The notes beneath the pieces are model-generated. The model made no database searches. It had not been told where the DNA came from and saw only the letters and a program-made list of their open reading frames with translations. Below, piece by piece: positions 50,328 through 62,214 of a stretch of DNA of 64,000 bases; the stretch's first letter is position 1; each line of letters starts with the position of its first letter. Source of the stretch: Psychrosphaera haliotis (GTDB lineage Bacteria; Pseudomonadota; Gammaproteobacteria; Enterobacterales; Alteromonadaceae); the NCBI RefSeq assembly GCF_009728465.1, contig NZ_WOCD01000003.1, positions 248,001 to 312,000 on the forward strand, given 5' to 3'. The translations under genes were made by a program, and so were the position numbers.

Positions 50328-52190
50328 TTACTCAATATCTGCGTTGTTCTTACTTGCTTCTATCAGCGCTTTAATTGCTTGCTGACCAACTACATTAAGC
50401 ACTTGGTTTGCAACTGGCTCTTCAACAGCAGCAGGCTTAACATTAACTGAAGTTAGCGATACAACCGCAGCGTCACCATTCGACGTTTCTACTGTGCTTA
50501 CTTCAGCTTGACCGTTTACTGGTTTTGCCAATTCAAATACAGCATCACGAATGTTCGCATTAACCGTTGCATCAAAGCGAGCAATGTCAGTGTTCTCTGT
50601 TACGACTACAGCATTGTCAGCTAGACTTGCAATTGATTCACCTGACTTAACTCTTTCCGCAAGCTCTAGCGCTTTTTGCGAAGCTAGCTCAGCGGCTTTT
50701 TCGCGTGTAAGTGCAGCTTCTATGCGGATCTTTATCTCTTCTAATTTCTGTATTCTTGCAGGCTGATTATCCGTTACACGAAGAACTAAAGAAGTAGTGT
50801 CACTAATTTCTATTAAGTCACTATTTAAGCCTTCACTGATAAACGTTTCATCAAATGCTTTTGATACTGGTATTTGAGAACCTAAAATACTTTGCAACTC
50901 GTTTGCTGTTTTAAGGTCTGTACTCTTAAGCTCTAGTCCAGCAACTTCTGCAGCATCTTCAAGTGTATCTGGAATTTCAAAGGCTAATTCAGACACTTTT
51001 GTTTGCGCTTCTATATACAGCTCATCGATTTTTAATTGTTGAAGTTGTGATGCTATCGTTTCTTTAACTTCTTCAAATGGAGTAGTTTCTGCTTTTACAT
51101 AATCTGTTAATTTAACAATATGAAAACCAGACTCAGACTCAAACACATCAGAAATATCGCCAGCCTTTTCTAGTGACAATACCGCACTATCAAATGCGTC
51201 ACCAAAAATACCTTTTTCAAACCATTCTAAGTCGCCGCCATTTTCTGCACTGAAGCTATCTTCAGAAAACGCTTTTACAACTGATTCAAAAGAGTCACCT
51301 GCATCTAGCTTAGCTTTTGCTTCTTCAATCTTTTGTTGGGCATTATCACCGGCTTCAACAAGAATGTGAGCGATTCGGCGTTGTTCTTGTTGTGTGAATT
51401 CAACAATATTTTGCTGGTAATATTCGTTTAGCTGTTCTTCATTAACATCTACTGCGTTTGCTAGTGCGTTTGCATCGATAAGTAAGTACTCAATAGCTAC
51501 TTTGTCCGCAGTCTTATATGAAAACTTGTTGTTGTCGTAATAAGCTTGAATTTCTTCTTCAGTTAACTGAACACTCGCTTCTAATGTTTTGCTTGATACA
51601 AGTGCTTGCGAATATGTACGAGTTTGATTATTTAGAGATGCGTATTGCTCTTTTTCATGATCCAATACAAATTCAGATCCCATTAAAGAAGCTGTGTACT
51701 GAGAGCGCGTCATTTGTTGACGTAAGTAATCACGGAACTGTAAAGGCGTAAAACCAGCTTGACGAAGAAGCGCTAAGTATACTTCGTTATCAAATTGACC
51801 ATTACGTTGAAACTCTGGCATTTCAACAATCGTTGTCTTTATTTGTTCGTCGCTTACACGAATACCAAGGTCTTTGGCTTGTTGACGTTGTAACTCTTCA
51901 ACAACTAGACGGTCTAAGATGCCGGCTTTAAAATTAGCAACGTAGCTTTCGTCAGCCATTAGTTGCTCAACTACATCACCAAATTGTTGCTTCATGCGGT
52001 TACGTTCATTTTGGAACGCTTCCTCTAATGCAGTTTGTGTGATTTCGACACCGTTTACTGACTTAACGGCAGTATCAGCTTTACTATTGATGTAGCTACC
52101 GATGCCACTGATGGCAAAAGTTAGTATCACCAAGCCAAGAATAACTTTGGCTGCGATTCCTTGAGAACCTTCTCTAATTCTATCTAGCAT
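50328..52190 (-). CDS. ppiD: Periplasmic chaperone PpiD
   Basis: The 620-residue protein has one N-terminal membrane helix (IAAKVILGLVILTFAISGIGSYI), a SurA-N-like domain and a parvulin-type PPIase domain (QEQRRIAHILVEAGD ... GDLEWFEKGIFGDAFDSAV, residues about 260-360). It is anchored at the Sec translocon and helps newly exported proteins. It follows hupB and tRNA-Asp, the usual neighbourhood. Confidence 0.93.
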   Translation of the reverse strand: MLDRIREGSQGIAAKVILGLVILTFAISGIGSYINSKADTAVKSVNGVEITQTALEEAFQNERNRMKQQFGDVVEQLMADESYVANFKAGILDRLVVEELQRQQAKDLGIRVSDEQIKTTIVEMPEFQRNGQFDNEVYLALLRQAGFTPLQFRDYLRQQMTRSQYTASLMGSEFVLDHEKEQYASLNNQTRTYSQALVSSKTLEASVQLTEEEIQAYYDNNKFSYKTADKVAIEYLLIDANALANAVDVNEEQLNEYYQQNIVEFTQQEQRRIAHILVEAGDNAQQKIEEAKAKLDAGDSFESVVKAFSEDSFSAENGGDLEWFEKGIFGDAFDSAVLSLEKAGDISDVFESESGFHIVKLTDYVKAETTPFEEVKETIASQLQQLKIDELYIEAQTKVSELAFEIPDTLEDAAEVAGLELKSTDLKTANELQSILGSQIPVSKAFDETFISEGLNSDLIEISDTTSLVLRVTDNQPARIQKLEEIKIRIEAALTREKAAELASQKALELAERVKSGESIASLADNAVVVTENTDIARFDATVNANIRDAVFELAKPVNGQAEVSTVETSNGDAAVVSLTSVNVKPAAVEEPVANQVLNVVGQQAIKALIEASKNNADIE

Positions 52191-52226
52191 TATTACTTCT
52201 CTTTGCTGAGTTTGAAATTGGTTTGT

Positions 52227-52254
52227 AAAAAAAAACGCATCTTAACAGATGCGC
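52227..52254 (-). terminator. Terminator behind tRNA-Asp
   Basis: On the minus strand CGCATCT-GTTA-AGATGCG is followed by a run of nine T. Confidence 0.82.
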
Positions 52255-52276
52255 TTTAATGCTTGAACTTTTTTAT

Positions 52277-52353
52277 TGGCGGAACGGACGAGACTCGAAC
52301 TCGCGACCCCCGGCGTGACAGGCCGGTATTCTAACCAACTGAACTACCGCTCC
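52277..52353 (-). tRNA. tRNA-Asp (GUC)
   Basis: A 77-base cloverleaf starting GGAGCGGTAGTTCAG, with anticodon GTC (loop CTGTCAC) and encoded CCA. Confidence 0.97.
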
Positions 52354-52370
52354 CCATCAAAAAGTTTTAA

Positions 52371-52643
52371 TTAGTTACACGCGTCTTTAAGCGCTTTGCC
52401 CGCTTTAAATGCTGGAACTTTTGCAGCTGCAATTTCAATCGTCGCACCAGTTTGTGGGTTACGACCTGTGCGTGCTGCACGGTCACGTACTGAAAAAGTA
52501 CCGAAACCAACTAGAGCAACTGAGTCGCCATCTTTAAGAGCGCCTGTTACAGACTCGATGAATGAGTCTAATGCGCGGCCAGCAGAAGCCTTTGATACGT
52601 CAGCACCTTCAGCAATTTTTTCGATTAATTGAGACTTGTTCAC
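52371..52643 (-). CDS. hupB: DNA-binding protein HU-beta
   Basis: A 90-residue [34 protein letters not shown] and the DNA-clasp arm [20 protein letters not shown]. It is a nucleoid protein. The start is GTG at 52643, with AGGGGATGAAATT upstream, and gives the standard 90 residues; the longer frame to 52781 is an AT-rich leader. Confidence 0.96.
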   Translation of the reverse strand: MNKSQLIEKIAEGADVSKASAGRALDSFIESVTGALKDGDSVALVGFGTFSVRDRAARTGRNPQTGATIEIAAAKVPAFKAGKALKDACN

Positions 52644-52844
52644 AATTTCATCCCCTATATTGTTTTTATATTTATTAGAGCCCTTATTATTTTTATTAGG
52701 CTCATTTTCATTCCGTTTATATAAACGTTCGAAATTAATTTTTATTAGCGAAGGTAGGCTAACCAACCCTCCTAGCACCAATAAACTAGCACAGTCGGAG
52801 GTTTTGAAAAGCCTTTTTTTTGATTTTTACAAAAAAACCTTCAC

Positions 52845-55196
52845 TTATGCGCAATTTTCCGTCGAAATACGCTCAATTGGCTGACTTAATGCGACATCTA
52901 GCACTTCATCAATCCACTTAACGGGTTTAATAGTTAAGTCTTTCTTCACGTTTTCTGGTATCTCTTCCAAATCTCTTTCATTTTCATGCGGTATTAGAAC
53001 AGTTTTGATACCGCCACGATGGGCCGCAAGAAGCTTTTCTTTTAAACCACCAATGGCTAGAACTTCACCACGTAAAGTGATTTCACCAGTCATTGCCACG
53101 TCAGCTTTAACCGGGTTACCCGTTAAGCTAGAAACAAGAGCCGTTACCATACCAATACCAGCACTTGGACCATCTTTTGGCGTCGCTCCTTCAGGCACGT
53201 GCACATGAATGTCACGTTTTTCAGAGAAGTCAGCGTTTATTCTCAAACCCTCTGCGCGGCTTTTCACCACAGTCATAGCAGCTTGAATTGACTCTTTCAT
53301 TACATCGCCTAACGAGCCTGTATAAACCAGTTTACCTTTACCTGGTACCGTCGCACACTCAATTGTCAGTAAGTCACCGCCAACCTGAGTCCACGCCAAA
53401 CCAGTAACTTGACCAATACGGTCATCTTCATCTGCTTTGCCGTAATCATAACGACGCACACCAGAATACTCTGATAGGTTATCCCCATTAACAACAACAC
53501 TCTTAGTATCTTTGTTAGTTAGGATTTGAGTAACTACCTTACGACAAATTTTTGATATCTCTCGTTCTAAACTACGAACACCCGCTTCTCTTGTGTAATA
53601 ACGAACAATATCAATTATTGCACTGTCTTCTAGCGTTAGTTCGCTATCCTTAAGGCCGTTTCGTTTAATTTGCTTACTGATAAGATGTTGATTTGCAATA
53701 TTAAGCTTTTCATCTTCTGTATAACCCGCCAGACGAATAACTTCCATACGGTCTAATAAAGGACCTGGAATATCCATGCTGTTTGACGTCGCAACAAACA
53801 TTATGTCTGACAAGTCATAATCAACTTCTAAGTAGTGATCGTTAAATGCAGCATTTTGTTCAGGGTCTAATACTTCTAATAACGCCGACGATGGGTCGCC
53901 ACGCATGTCAGAGCTCATTTTGTCTATTTCATCCAATAGGAATAATGGGTTTTTAACACCAACCTTACTCATCTTTTGAATTATTTTGCCTGGCATTGAA
54001 CCAATGTAGGTTCTGCGATGGCCTCTAATTTCTGCTTCATCACGAACACCACCTAGCGCCATACGAACGTATTTACGTCCTGTTGCTTTTGCAATTGATT
54101 GGCCTAGTGAAGTTTTACCAACACCTGGAGGTCCCACTAGACAAAGAATAGGCCCTTTTAATTTACTGGTTCTTTGTTGAACGGCTAGATACTCTAAAAT
54201 ACGCTCTTTTACTTTATCTAAACCAAAGTGATCAGAGTCTAAAACGTCCTGCGCTTTATTTAAGTCTTTCTTAACTTTGCTGCGCTTTTTCCATGGAACG
54301 CCTGTCATCCAATCTATATAGCCACGAACAACTGTTGCTTCCGCTGACATAGCAGACATCATTTTTAACTTTTTAAGTTCTGCACGTGTCTTCTGTTCAG
54401 CTTCTTCCGGCATACCGGCTTCAGAAATTTTCACTTCTAAAGCTTCAAATTCATCAACGCCCTCTTCCGATTCACCCAATTCTTTTTGAATCGCTTTCAT
54501 TTGCTCATTCAAATAGTATTCGCGCTGACTTTTTTCCATTTGTTTTTTAACCCGGCTACGGATTTTCTTTTCTACTTGAAGTAGATCAATTTCACCTTCC
54601 ATAAGCGCCATTAAGTATTCTAAACGCGCATGAACGTCTTCAATTTCTAAGGCTTTCTGTTTTTCTTCAACTTTTAATGGCATATGAGATGCCATGGTAT
54701 CGGCTAACCTATCAGCATCATCAATACCTGTTACCGAAGTTAATACTTCCGGAGGTATTTTTTTGTTAAGTTTTATGTAGCCTTCAAACTGGTTTATTGC
54801 TGATCTAATTAAAACTTCTTCTTCGCGTTCGTCAGCCATTGCAATAGCAATTGGCTCAACTTCTGCCTCAAAAAAGTCACTGGTTTCCGTAAACTGCAAT
54901 ATTTTGCCGCGAACATTACCTTCAACTAACACTTTTACTGTACCGTCAGGTAGTTTCAATAATTGAAGAATGGTTGCTACCGTGCCTACTTTATACATGT
55001 CTTTAGGCTTAGGATCGTCATTGGCTGGGTCAAGTTGCGCAACTAAAAATATCTTCTTATCCTTTTCCATTGCCTGTTCTAGACATGCAATAGACTTTTC
55101 CCGACCAACAAATAGGGGAATAACCATGTGGGGATAAACAACAACATCCCTTAATGCTAGCACTGGAATGTTTGAAAGTTCTGCGTCATGCGTCAT
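52845..55196 (-). CDS. lon: ATP-dependent protease Lon
   Basis: The 783-residue Lon protease has an N-terminal substrate domain ([21 protein letters not shown]), the AAA+ domain (Walker [12 protein letters not shown] near residue 354, Walker [11 protein letters not shown]) and the C-terminal protease domain with the catalytic Ser in [11 protein letters not shown] and Lys in [14 protein letters not shown]. It degrades misfolded and regulatory proteins, including many antitoxins, so it could activate the TA cassettes in this genome. It lies between clpX and hupB. Confidence 0.97.
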   Translation of the reverse strand: MTHDAELSNIPVLALRDVVVYPHMVIPLFVGREKSIACLEQAMEKDKKIFLVAQLDPANDDPKPKDMYKVGTVATILQLLKLPDGTVKVLVEGNVRGKILQFTETSDFFEAEVEPIAIAMADEREEEVLIRSAINQFEGYIKLNKKIPPEVLTSVTGIDDADRLADTMASHMPLKVEEKQKALEIEDVHARLEYLMALMEGEIDLLQVEKKIRSRVKKQMEKSQREYYLNEQMKAIQKELGESEEGVDEFEALEVKISEAGMPEEAEQKTRAELKKLKMMSAMSAEATVVRGYIDWMTGVPWKKRSKVKKDLNKAQDVLDSDHFGLDKVKERILEYLAVQQRTSKLKGPILCLVGPPGVGKTSLGQSIAKATGRKYVRMALGGVRDEAEIRGHRRTYIGSMPGKIIQKMSKVGVKNPLFLLDEIDKMSSDMRGDPSSALLEVLDPEQNAAFNDHYLEVDYDLSDIMFVATSNSMDIPGPLLDRMEVIRLAGYTEDEKLNIANQHLISKQIKRNGLKDSELTLEDSAIIDIVRYYTREAGVRSLEREISKICRKVVTQILTNKDTKSVVVNGDNLSEYSGVRRYDYGKADEDDRIGQVTGLAWTQVGGDLLTIECATVPGKGKLVYTGSLGDVMKESIQAAMTVVKSRAEGLRINADFSEKRDIHVHVPEGATPKDGPSAGIGMVTALVSSLTGNPVKADVAMTGEITLRGEVLAIGGLKEKLLAAHRGGIKTVLIPHENERDLEEIPENVKKDLTIKPVKWIDEVLDVALSQPIERISTENCA

Positions 55197-55271
55197 ATTA
55201 ATGAGTTCTCTGCATTCTATAAGTAATAATTAAGTATATGGGGCGACTGATAAAAAGTTCAATTGTTGAAA

Positions 55272-55302
55272 GCAAAAAAGGAGCCAAATGACTCCTTTTT
55301 AT
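55272..55302 (-). terminator. Terminator of the clpX operon
   Basis: On the minus strand, AAAAAGGAG and CTCCTTTTTT pair around a short loop and end in a T run. It separates clpX from lon. Confidence 0.82.
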
Positions 55303-55319
55303 AGACGATTGATTAATTA

Positions 55320-56594
55320 TCACTCAGGCAATGCTTGGCTCTTTTGATTATCGTAAATCAAAATAGGATCTGACTGTCCAGCAATGACCGATTCGTCAAT
55401 AACAACTTTAGAAACATCTTCCATAGAAGGTAGTTCATACATGGTATCTAGCAAGGTTGCTTCAATAATTGAACGCAAACCACGAGCACCTGTTTTTCTA
55501 TCCATTGCTTTAGCAGCTATAGCTTTTAAAGCATCTTCTCGAAATTCTAGTTCCGTACCTTCTAAATCAAACAATGCACCATACTGTTTTGTAAGCGCAT
55601 TTTTAGGTTCGCTTAGTATTTGTACGAGCGCATCCAAATCTAGTTCACCTAAAGTTGCAACAACTGGTAGACGGCCAATAAATTCTGGAATTAATCCATA
55701 TTTAACGAGATCTTCTGGTTCTACATTTTGGAAATGCTCTGTTAGTGTCGTTTCATCTTTACTCGACTTAACTTCTGCACCAAAACCAATTGCAGTACCC
55801 GTTTCTGAGCGAGCACTAACTACTTTATCTAGACCAGCGAATGCACCACCACAGATAAATAGAATCTTAGACGTATCAACTTGCAAAAACTCTTGTTGAG
55901 GGTGTTTGCGTCCACCTTGCGGAGGAATTGATGCAACTGTGCCTTCAATTAATTTCAATAGCGCTTGTTGTACACCTTCACCTGATACGTCTCTAGTAAT
56001 AGAAGGATTATCAGATTTACGCGATATTTTGTCTATTTCATCAATGTAAACGATACCGCGTTGTGCTTTCTCAACATCGTAGTCACATTTTTGTAGAAGT
56101 TTCTGAATAATGTTTTCAACATCTTCACCAACATAACCGGCTTCAGTCAACGTTGTTGCATCAGCCATGGTAAATGGTACATCTAAGAATCGAGCTAACG
56201 TTTCCGCTAACAATGTTTTACCACTACCCGTTGGGCCGATAAGCAATATATTACTTTTACCAAGTTCAACGCCGTCACTGTTACCTGACTCTGCATTACG
56301 TAAACGCTTATAATGATTATAAACAGCAACACTTAATACTTTTTTAGCGTGTTTCTGTCCGATAACGTAATCATCTAAGTGGTTACAAATATCTCTTGGT
56401 GTCGGCAATGAGTCTGCATCTCTTTTTGGAGAGATTTCTTTAATTTCTTCGCGAATGATGTCATTGCATAAATCAACGCACTCATCACAAACATATACAG
56501 AAGGACCCGCAATTAGTTTTTTAACTTCATGCTGGCTCTTGCCGCAAAATGAACAATACAGTAGCTTACTGTCATTTTCTGTAGGTTCTGACAT
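55320..56594 (-). CDS. clpX: ClpX, ATPase subunit of the ClpXP protease
   Basis: The 424-residue unfoldase has the N-terminal zinc domain (YCSFCGKS ... [11 protein letters not shown], residues 13-42), Walker [13 protein letters not shown], Walker [11 protein letters not shown], sensor and [13 protein letters not shown] motifs. It feeds tagged proteins to ClpP. The order tig-clpP-clpX-lon is standard for the class. Confidence 0.97.
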   Translation of the reverse strand: MSEPTENDSKLLYCSFCGKSQHEVKKLIAGPSVYVCDECVDLCNDIIREEIKEISPKRDADSLPTPRDICNHLDDYVIGQKHAKKVLSVAVYNHYKRLRNAESGNSDGVELGKSNILLIGPTGSGKTLLAETLARFLDVPFTMADATTLTEAGYVGEDVENIIQKLLQKCDYDVEKAQRGIVYIDEIDKISRKSDNPSITRDVSGEGVQQALLKLIEGTVASIPPQGGRKHPQQEFLQVDTSKILFICGGAFAGLDKVVSARSETGTAIGFGAEVKSSKDETTLTEHFQNVEPEDLVKYGLIPEFIGRLPVVATLGELDLDALVQILSEPKNALTKQYGALFDLEGTELEFREDALKAIAAKAMDRKTGARGLRSIIEATLLDTMYELPSMEDVSKVVIDESVIAGQSDPILIYDNQKSQALPE

Positions 56595-56675
56595 AGAGTC
56601 ACCTCACTTTGCTAGCTTGACTAACCTAAGGTTAGTCAATAATTTCGTATTAACCCAGTAGGTTAACCAATAAAC

Positions 56676-57314
56676 TTACTTTAAATCTCTGCGCGTAAGA
56701 ATTGAGTCAATTAAGCCATATTCTAGTGCGTCTTCTGGCGTTAAGAAATTATCACGATCTGTGTCTTTAGCCACTTTTTCAATGTCTTGACCAGAGTGCT
56801 CAGCCATTAAACGATTTAGTTTTTCTTTAATATATAAAATTTCTTTAGCGTGAATTTCAAAATCAGAAGCTTGACCTTGGAAACCACCTAACGGTTGGTG
56901 GATCATGACACGTGAATTAGGTAAACAGTGACGTTTGCCTTTAGCACCACCTGATAATAAAAATGCGCCCATACTTGCAGCTTGACCCATACATACTGTC
57001 GCAATATCAGGCTTGATAAAGTTCATCGTATCGTAAATAGATAAACCAGCACTAACCGAACCACCTGGAGAGTTGATATAAAGGTAAATGTCTTTATCTG
57101 GGTTTTCTGACTCTAAAAACAAAAGCTGAGCACAGATCAAATTAGCCATTTGATCTTCAACTTGGCCTGTTAAGAAAATGACACGTTCTTTTAAAAGACG
57201 TGAAAAAATATCATAAGAACGTTCGCCTTTGGACGTTTGCTCAACGACCATTGGAACTAATGCATTGCTTGGTTCTTCAAACCCAGCTGCCACATTACTA
57301 TTGTGGTTAATCAT
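56676..57314 (-). CDS. clpP: ClpP protease subunit
   Basis: The 212-residue serine protease has catalytic Ser in [11 protein letters not shown] (near residue 111), His in [11 protein letters not shown] and an Asp downstream in [10 protein letters not shown]. It forms the double-heptamer chamber with ClpX. It is preceded by a terminator-like hairpin that separates it from tig. Confidence 0.97.
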   Translation of the reverse strand: MINHNSNVAAGFEEPSNALVPMVVEQTSKGERSYDIFSRLLKERVIFLTGQVEDQMANLICAQLLFLESENPDKDIYLYINSPGGSVSAGLSIYDTMNFIKPDIATVCMGQAASMGAFLLSGGAKGKRHCLPNSRVMIHQPLGGFQGQASDFEIHAKEILYIKEKLNRLMAEHSGQDIEKVAKDTDRDNFLTPEDALEYGLIDSILTRRDLK

Positions 57315-57326
57315 AAAACTTCCTTA

Positions 57327-57367
57327 AACAAAAATGGCTCGACATACTTTATGTATATCGAGCCATT
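57327..57367 (-). terminator. Hairpin terminator/attenuator between tig and clpP
   Basis: AATGGCTCGA (57333-57342) pairs with TCGAGCCATT (57358-57367), and the stem extends past one mismatch through ATAC/GTAT to a 5-base loop. On the minus strand it is followed by TTTTTG and then clpP. It may end tig transcripts or reduce read-through. Confidence 0.75.
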
Positions 57368-57406
57368 AAATCCTTTATTCAACCCTTAAGTCAATGCGAT
57401 TTTTAA

Positions 57407-58712
57407 TTATGCTTGCTTAGGGTTCATAATTTCGTCAAAGCTGAATGATTTATCTTCAACTTTGGCTTTCTCAAGTAACATTTCAATTGCTTGATCTTCT
57501 GTCGCTAAGTTACGGATATTTTCCATTAACTTCTCGTCACCGTAGTAGTGGTTAACTACTTCTGAAGGATCTTCATAAGCTGATGCTTGAGTTTCAATGA
57601 TTTCTTTTACTTTTGCATCGTCAGCTTTGATGTCGTTTGTACGAATGAATTCGCCAAGTAATAAACCTGTGCGTACACGGTCTTTCGCTTGTTGTTCAAA
57701 CAACTCAGCAGGAAGCTCAGGCATGTTGCTCGCGTCCATTTGGCCGCCAAAACGTTGCATAGCTTGTTGACGTAAAGCATTTACTTCTTGGTCAACTAAC
57801 GCTTTAGGAACTTCTAGTTCGTGAGCTTCTAATAAACCTTTAATAGCTTGCTCTTTAACTTTAGCTTTAAGCGCTTGGCCTAATTCGCGAGTCATGTTGT
57901 TTTTAACTTCAGCTTTAAGTGCGTCAACGCCGCCCTCTTCAATGCCAACTTAGTTACAAAATCATCATTAAGCTCTGGTAATTCTTGAGCTTCGATTTTG
58001 TTGATAGTTACTGCGAACTCAGCTTCTTTACCTTTAAGGTTTTCTGCATGGTATTCTTCAGGGAATGTAACGTTAACTGTTACTTCTTCGCCTGCTTTTT
58101 TACCCATGATGCCGTCTTCAAAACCAGGGATCATACGACCTTGACCTAGTTCTAAATCAAAACCTTCAGCTTTTCCGCCTTCAAACTCTTCACCGTCAAT
58201 TTTACCGATGAAATCGATATTTGCACGATGACCTTCCGCAGCAGCTGCGTCAGTTTCTGTCCAAGAAGCTTGTTGCTTCTGCAATGTAACCATCATGTTG
58301 TCTAGGTCAGCGTCTGTTACTTCAGCAACTGGACGTTCAACAGAGATTTTTCAACATTGTCTAAAGCAACTTCTGGGTATACTTCAAACGTCGCAGTGAA
58401 TTCTAAGTCTTCACCACGTTTCATATTCTTTGGCTCAAAGAAAGGCGCGCCCGCTGGGTTTACTTTCTCTTGGATGATGCCTTGGATGTAGTTTTGTTGC
58501 ATCTGTTCTTGAGCAACTTCTACAAATACTGACTGACCGTAGCGCTTCTCTAGAACTGAAACTGGAACTTTGCCTTTACGGAAACCATCGATGCGAGTTG
58601 TTTTACCAACTTCACGTAAACGTGCTTTAACTTGAGTTTCAACTGCATCAGCTGGAACAGTGATAGTAATTTTACGCTCTAAACCTTGAGTCGTTTCTAA
58701 AGAAACTTGCAT
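57407..58712 (-). pseudogene. tig: Trigger factor (tig) with two frameshifts
   Basis: Three consecutive frames (58317-58712, 57892-58296, 57407-57895) together encode the complete trigger factor: the ribosome-binding [17 protein letters not shown], the FKBP-type domain ([13 protein letters not shown]) and the C-terminal chaperone arms. One A is missing from a run (GTTGAAAAATCTCTG, near 58350), and one G from TTGGC (expected TTGGGC, near 57950). Restoring both gives 435 residues, the normal length. The neighbours are intact. Likely base-calling error, or else a very recent loss. Confidence 0.92.
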
Positions 58713-58910
58713 GTTCTACCTCAATTAATAAATTTGTGGCCAATACGAAAATCTCGGGCCCAATATTTTTGTTCTTAAAATGACGCGGCATTATAGCTGT
58801 GTCTTATTGAATCGTCCACGCAAAAGGGACCAAAATGGGATAAATAATGTGCACTTAGGAGAGAAATTTGATTTTTTTTGAATTTGTAACGGAAATAACA
58901 ATGATAATAA

Positions 58911-58987
58911 TGGTCGGTGTTGCAGGATTCGAACCTGCGACCCCTTCGACCCAAACGAAGTGCGCTACCAAGCTGCGCTAAACACCG
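58911..58987 (-). tRNA. tRNA-Pro (UGG)
   Basis: A 77-base cloverleaf starting CGGTGTTTAGCGCAGC, anticodon TGG (loop TTTGGGT), CCA encoded. It is last in the cluster and identical in sequence to the first. Confidence 0.97.
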
Positions 58988-59009
58988 ACAATATTATATA
59001 AGTAGATAA

Positions 59010-59094
<85 letters not shown>

Positions 59095-59101
59095 AAAAAG
59101 A

Positions 59102-59178
59102 TGGGGTGACTGATGGGACTTGAACCCACGACAACCGGAATCACAATCCGGGGCTCTACCAACTGAGCTACAATCACC
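59102..59178 (-). tRNA. tRNA-His (GUG)
   Basis: Cloverleaf starting GGTGATTGTAGCTCAG with the extra G of histidine tRNAs, anticodon GTG (loop TTGTGAT), CCA encoded. Confidence 0.97.
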
Positions 59179-59204
59179 GCAATATAGACTTGTCAACGAA
59201 ACAA

Positions 59205-59281
<77 letters not shown>

Positions 59282-59314
59282 ATAACCTACGGGCTACTTC
59301 CTCAAAACAAAAAA

Positions 59315-59391
59315 TGGTCGGTGTTGCAGGATTCGAACCTGCGACCCCTTCGACCCAAACGAAGTGCGCTACCAAGCTGCGCTAAACACCG
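59315..59391 (-). tRNA. tRNA-Pro (UGG)
   Basis: First tRNA of the cluster, same sequence as the one at 58911. The order Arg-His-Leu-Pro is that of E. coli argX-hisR-leuT-proM; this genome adds a proline gene in front. Confidence 0.97.
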
Positions 59392-59671
59392 ATTTTCGTT
59401 TCGAGAACTTGTTGCCTCGTGACAGGGCGGCATATTACGGACAACCCCCAATTCAGTCAAATACTTTTTTAAAGAATTTATACTGTTTGGTGATTTTTAA
59501 CCCAACTTGCTATTGTTTCGTTCAATACGGGCTAGTTTAGTATAAAAAACCACCCATTTCATAATTAAGTTTTTAATTTATTTTCATTAACCACGTTATT
59601 ATCAATGAGTTTTTTTCACCAAAGGTTTACAATTACCCTGCAAAATTAACTTCTACTTATAAGAGTGTTCA
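59392..59671. other. Intergenic region before folD
   Basis: Between the minus-strand tRNA cluster and folD I see no gene. The AT-rich stretch should hold two divergent promoters; no element is clear enough to name. Confidence 0.5.
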
Positions 59672-60526
59672 ATGACTGCCAGACTAATTGATGGTAAAGC
59701 CATCGCGCAAACCGTTCGAGATAAAGTAAAAACAGGTGTTAGTGCCCGATTAAAAGCAAACCGACGAGCTCCAGGACTTGCAGTAGTGCTTGTGGGTCAA
59801 GATCCCGCCTCTCAAGTTTACGTTGGGAATAAGAAAAAAGCCTGTGAAGAAGTAGGTCTTACCTCTAAGTCTTTTGACTTACCATCTACAACCACTGAGC
59901 AAGAGCTGCTTACATTAATTGATGAGTTAAATTCAGATAATGAAATAGATGGCATATTGGTTCAGCTTCCTTTACCTCATGGTTTAAACCCAGAGCGTAT
60001 ATTAGAGCGCATTCATCCTCACAAAGACGTTGATGGCTTTCATCCTTATAACATAGGTCGTCTTGCACAACGCGTCCCTGCCCTTCGTCCTTGTACGCCT
60101 AAAGGTATCATGACCCTGTTAGACAACACTCATGTTTTTTATAAAGGTAAACACGCCGTTATAGTTGGGGCATCAAATATTGTTGGTCGTCCAATGTCAT
60201 TGGAGCTTTTACTAGCGGGATGTACAACAACAGTGTGTCACAAGTTTACCCAAGACCTTGAAGCTCAAGTTCGTCAAGCTGATATTTTAGTTGTTGCAGT
60301 GGGTAAACCTGAGTTTATTCCTGGCGATTGGGTTAAGCCTGGCGCAATTGTAATCGATGTAGGTATAAACCGATTAGCCGATGGTCGTCTTGTTGGGGAC
60401 ATTCAATTTGATGAAGCATTTCAGCGTGCCTCTTGGATTACACCTGTTCCTGGTGGCGTAGGCCCAATGACGGTTGCATCTTTAGTAGAAAATACACTTG
60501 AAGCCTGTGAAAAGTTTCATAGCTAA
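59672..60526 (+). CDS. folD: Bifunctional methylene-THF dehydrogenase/cyclohydrolase
   Basis: The 284-residue enzyme interconverts 5,10-methylene-, methenyl- and 10-formyl-tetrahydrofolate. Motifs: [13 protein letters not shown] with the catalytic Lys (near residue 54), [10 protein letters not shown], the NADP site [12 protein letters not shown] and [10 protein letters not shown] near the end. It is a single-gene unit ending at a terminator. Confidence 0.96.
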   Translation: MTARLIDGKAIAQTVRDKVKTGVSARLKANRRAPGLAVVLVGQDPASQVYVGNKKKACEEVGLTSKSFDLPSTTTEQELLTLIDELNSDNEIDGILVQLPLPHGLNPERILERIHPHKDVDGFHPYNIGRLAQRVPALRPCTPKGIMTLLDNTHVFYKGKHAVIVGASNIVGRPMSLELLLAGCTTTVCHKFTQDLEAQVRQADILVVAVGKPEFIPGDWVKPGAIVIDVGINRLADGRLVGDIQFDEAFQRASWITPVPGGVGPMTVASLVENTLEACEKFHS

Positions 60527-60617
60527 TGTTCGTTTAAGAGGTAATAAACCTATTACATCGAGCTTTGTGTTTTAGGTTTCTGTTTTAGTTTTGTGTTACC
60601 TCCGAACTTTCATTACA

Positions 60618-60645
60618 AAAAAAGCCAGCTAAATGCTGGCTTTTT
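60618..60645. terminator. Bidirectional terminator between folD and purF
   Basis: AAAGCCAGC and GCTGGCTTT form a stem with a 5-base loop and A/T runs on both sides, shared by the convergent genes. Confidence 0.87.
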
Positions 60646-60686
60646 GATTTTAGTAACTGACTAAGTAAAGAGTTTAGTAACGGAAA

Positions 60687-62201
60687 CTAGTTTTCTTCGT
60701 TATGCATTTCCAAACCATTTTCTAATGGTTCAGACAATTTACCTTTCGCATTATCTTTTCTTGTACTTTCTAATGACTCTAAATACGCTTGGTCAATATC
60801 TTTAGTAACATAGTCGCCATCAAATACTGAAGTTTCAAAGGACTCAATGCCAGGATTCTGTTCCTTCACTGCAGATTCTAAATCTTCGAGTGACTGATAA
60901 ATTAATTCATCTGCACCAATAAGTGCCGCAACTTCGTCAACTTCACGACCATAAGCAATAAGCTCATTTGGCGAAGGCATATCAATACCATATACATTTG
61001 GAAAGCGAATTTCTGGCGCTGCTGAGGCAAAAAATACCTTTTTCGCACCTGCATCTCTAGCCATTTCTATAATTTGCTCTGAAGTTGTACCGCGTACAAT
61101 GGAGTCATCCACTAGCAAAACATTTTTGCCTTTAAACTCTTCGCCAATAGCATTTAGTTTTCTTCGTACAGATTTTTTACGCTGCGCTTGGCCAGGCATG
61201 ATAAACGTACGGCCTACATAACGGTTTTTAACGAACCCTTGACGGTAAGGCAAATCTAATTCATGCGCAATTTGCAAAGCAATGTCACAACTCGTTTCAG
61301 GAATTGGAATAACCACATCAATATCCAATTCTGACCATTCTTTTTTAATTTTACGACCTAAGTATGTCCCCATTTTTACGCGTGATGCATAAACAGAAAT
61401 ATCATTTAGTTTTGAGTCTGGACGAGCAAAATAAACATACTCAAAAATACAAGGAACACATTTAGGGTTAGGGAAACATTGCTGAGTAAACAACTCCCCA
61501 GCTTCCGTAATGTAAACAGCTTCACCAGGAGCAACGTCTCTTACCAACTTAAAGCCATCGATGTCCAAGGCAACGCTTTCAGACGCAACCATGTATTCAA
61601 CACCTTTATCAGTTTCTCGCTCGCCTAATACAAGAGGTCGAATACCGTTCGGATCCCTAAACGCCAACATACCGTGGCCAATAATTACGGCAACAACAGC
61701 ATAAGCACCACGAACATTTTGATGTAATCGTTTAACAGCAGAGAACATATTGTCTGCCGTTAGCTCCATAAGCTTAGACTCACAAAGTTCATGAGCTAAG
61801 ATATTCAGCAAAAGTTCAGAGTCTGAAGTTGTATTAATATGACGACGAGCTTCTTTGAATAAGTGCGCTCGTAATTCAGTCGCGTTGGTTAAGTTGCCAT
61901 TGTGGGCTAATGAGATGCCAAAAGGAGAGTTTACATAAAATGGCTGAGCTTCTGCAGAGCTTGAGCTGCCGGCCGTAGGGTAACGAACGTGACCTATACC
62001 CATGTTTCCTTGTAAACGCTGCATATGGCGTTCTTGGAAGACGTCACGGACTAAACCGTTGGCTTTACGAAGTCTAAATTTCCCTTCATCAATGGTCACT
62101 ATGCCAGCTGCATCTTGACCTCTGTGTTGAAGGACAGTCAGTCCATCATAAATAATTTGATTAACCGGTTCTTTGCCAACTATTCCAACAATACCACACA
62201 T
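60687..62201 (-). CDS. purF: Amidophosphoribosyltransferase
   Basis: The 504-residue enzyme makes phosphoribosylamine, the first step of purine synthesis. N-terminal CGIVGIVG supplies the glutaminase Cys2 after Met removal; the PRPP-binding [17 protein letters not shown] is near residue 365. It is 13 bases after cvpA in the conserved folC-dedD-cvpA-purF order. No PurR box was obvious upstream. Confidence 0.97.
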   Translation of the reverse strand: MCGIVGIVGKEPVNQIIYDGLTVLQHRGQDAAGIVTIDEGKFRLRKANGLVRDVFQERHMQRLQGNMGIGHVRYPTAGSSSSAEAQPFYVNSPFGISLAHNGNLTNATELRAHLFKEARRHINTTSDSELLLNILAHELCESKLMELTADNMFSAVKRLHQNVRGAYAVVAVIIGHGMLAFRDPNGIRPLVLGERETDKGVEYMVASESVALDIDGFKLVRDVAPGEAVYITEAGELFTQQCFPNPKCVPCIFEYVYFARPDSKLNDISVYASRVKMGTYLGRKIKKEWSELDIDVVIPIPETSCDIALQIAHELDLPYRQGFVKNRYVGRTFIMPGQAQRKKSVRRKLNAIGEEFKGKNVLLVDDSIVRGTTSEQIIEMARDAGAKKVFFASAAPEIRFPNVYGIDMPSPNELIAYGREVDEVAALIGADELIYQSLEDLESAVKEQNPGIESFETSVFDGDYVTKDIDQAYLESLESTRKDNAKGKLSEPLENGLEMHNEEN

Positions 62202-62214
62202 GATACGTTCTCCA

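Noticed and set aside
55384..55899. 171-residue plus-strand frame antisense to clpX
   Set aside because: clpX is fully conserved on the other strand; the antisense frame has low-complexity serine-rich composition typical of a shadow.
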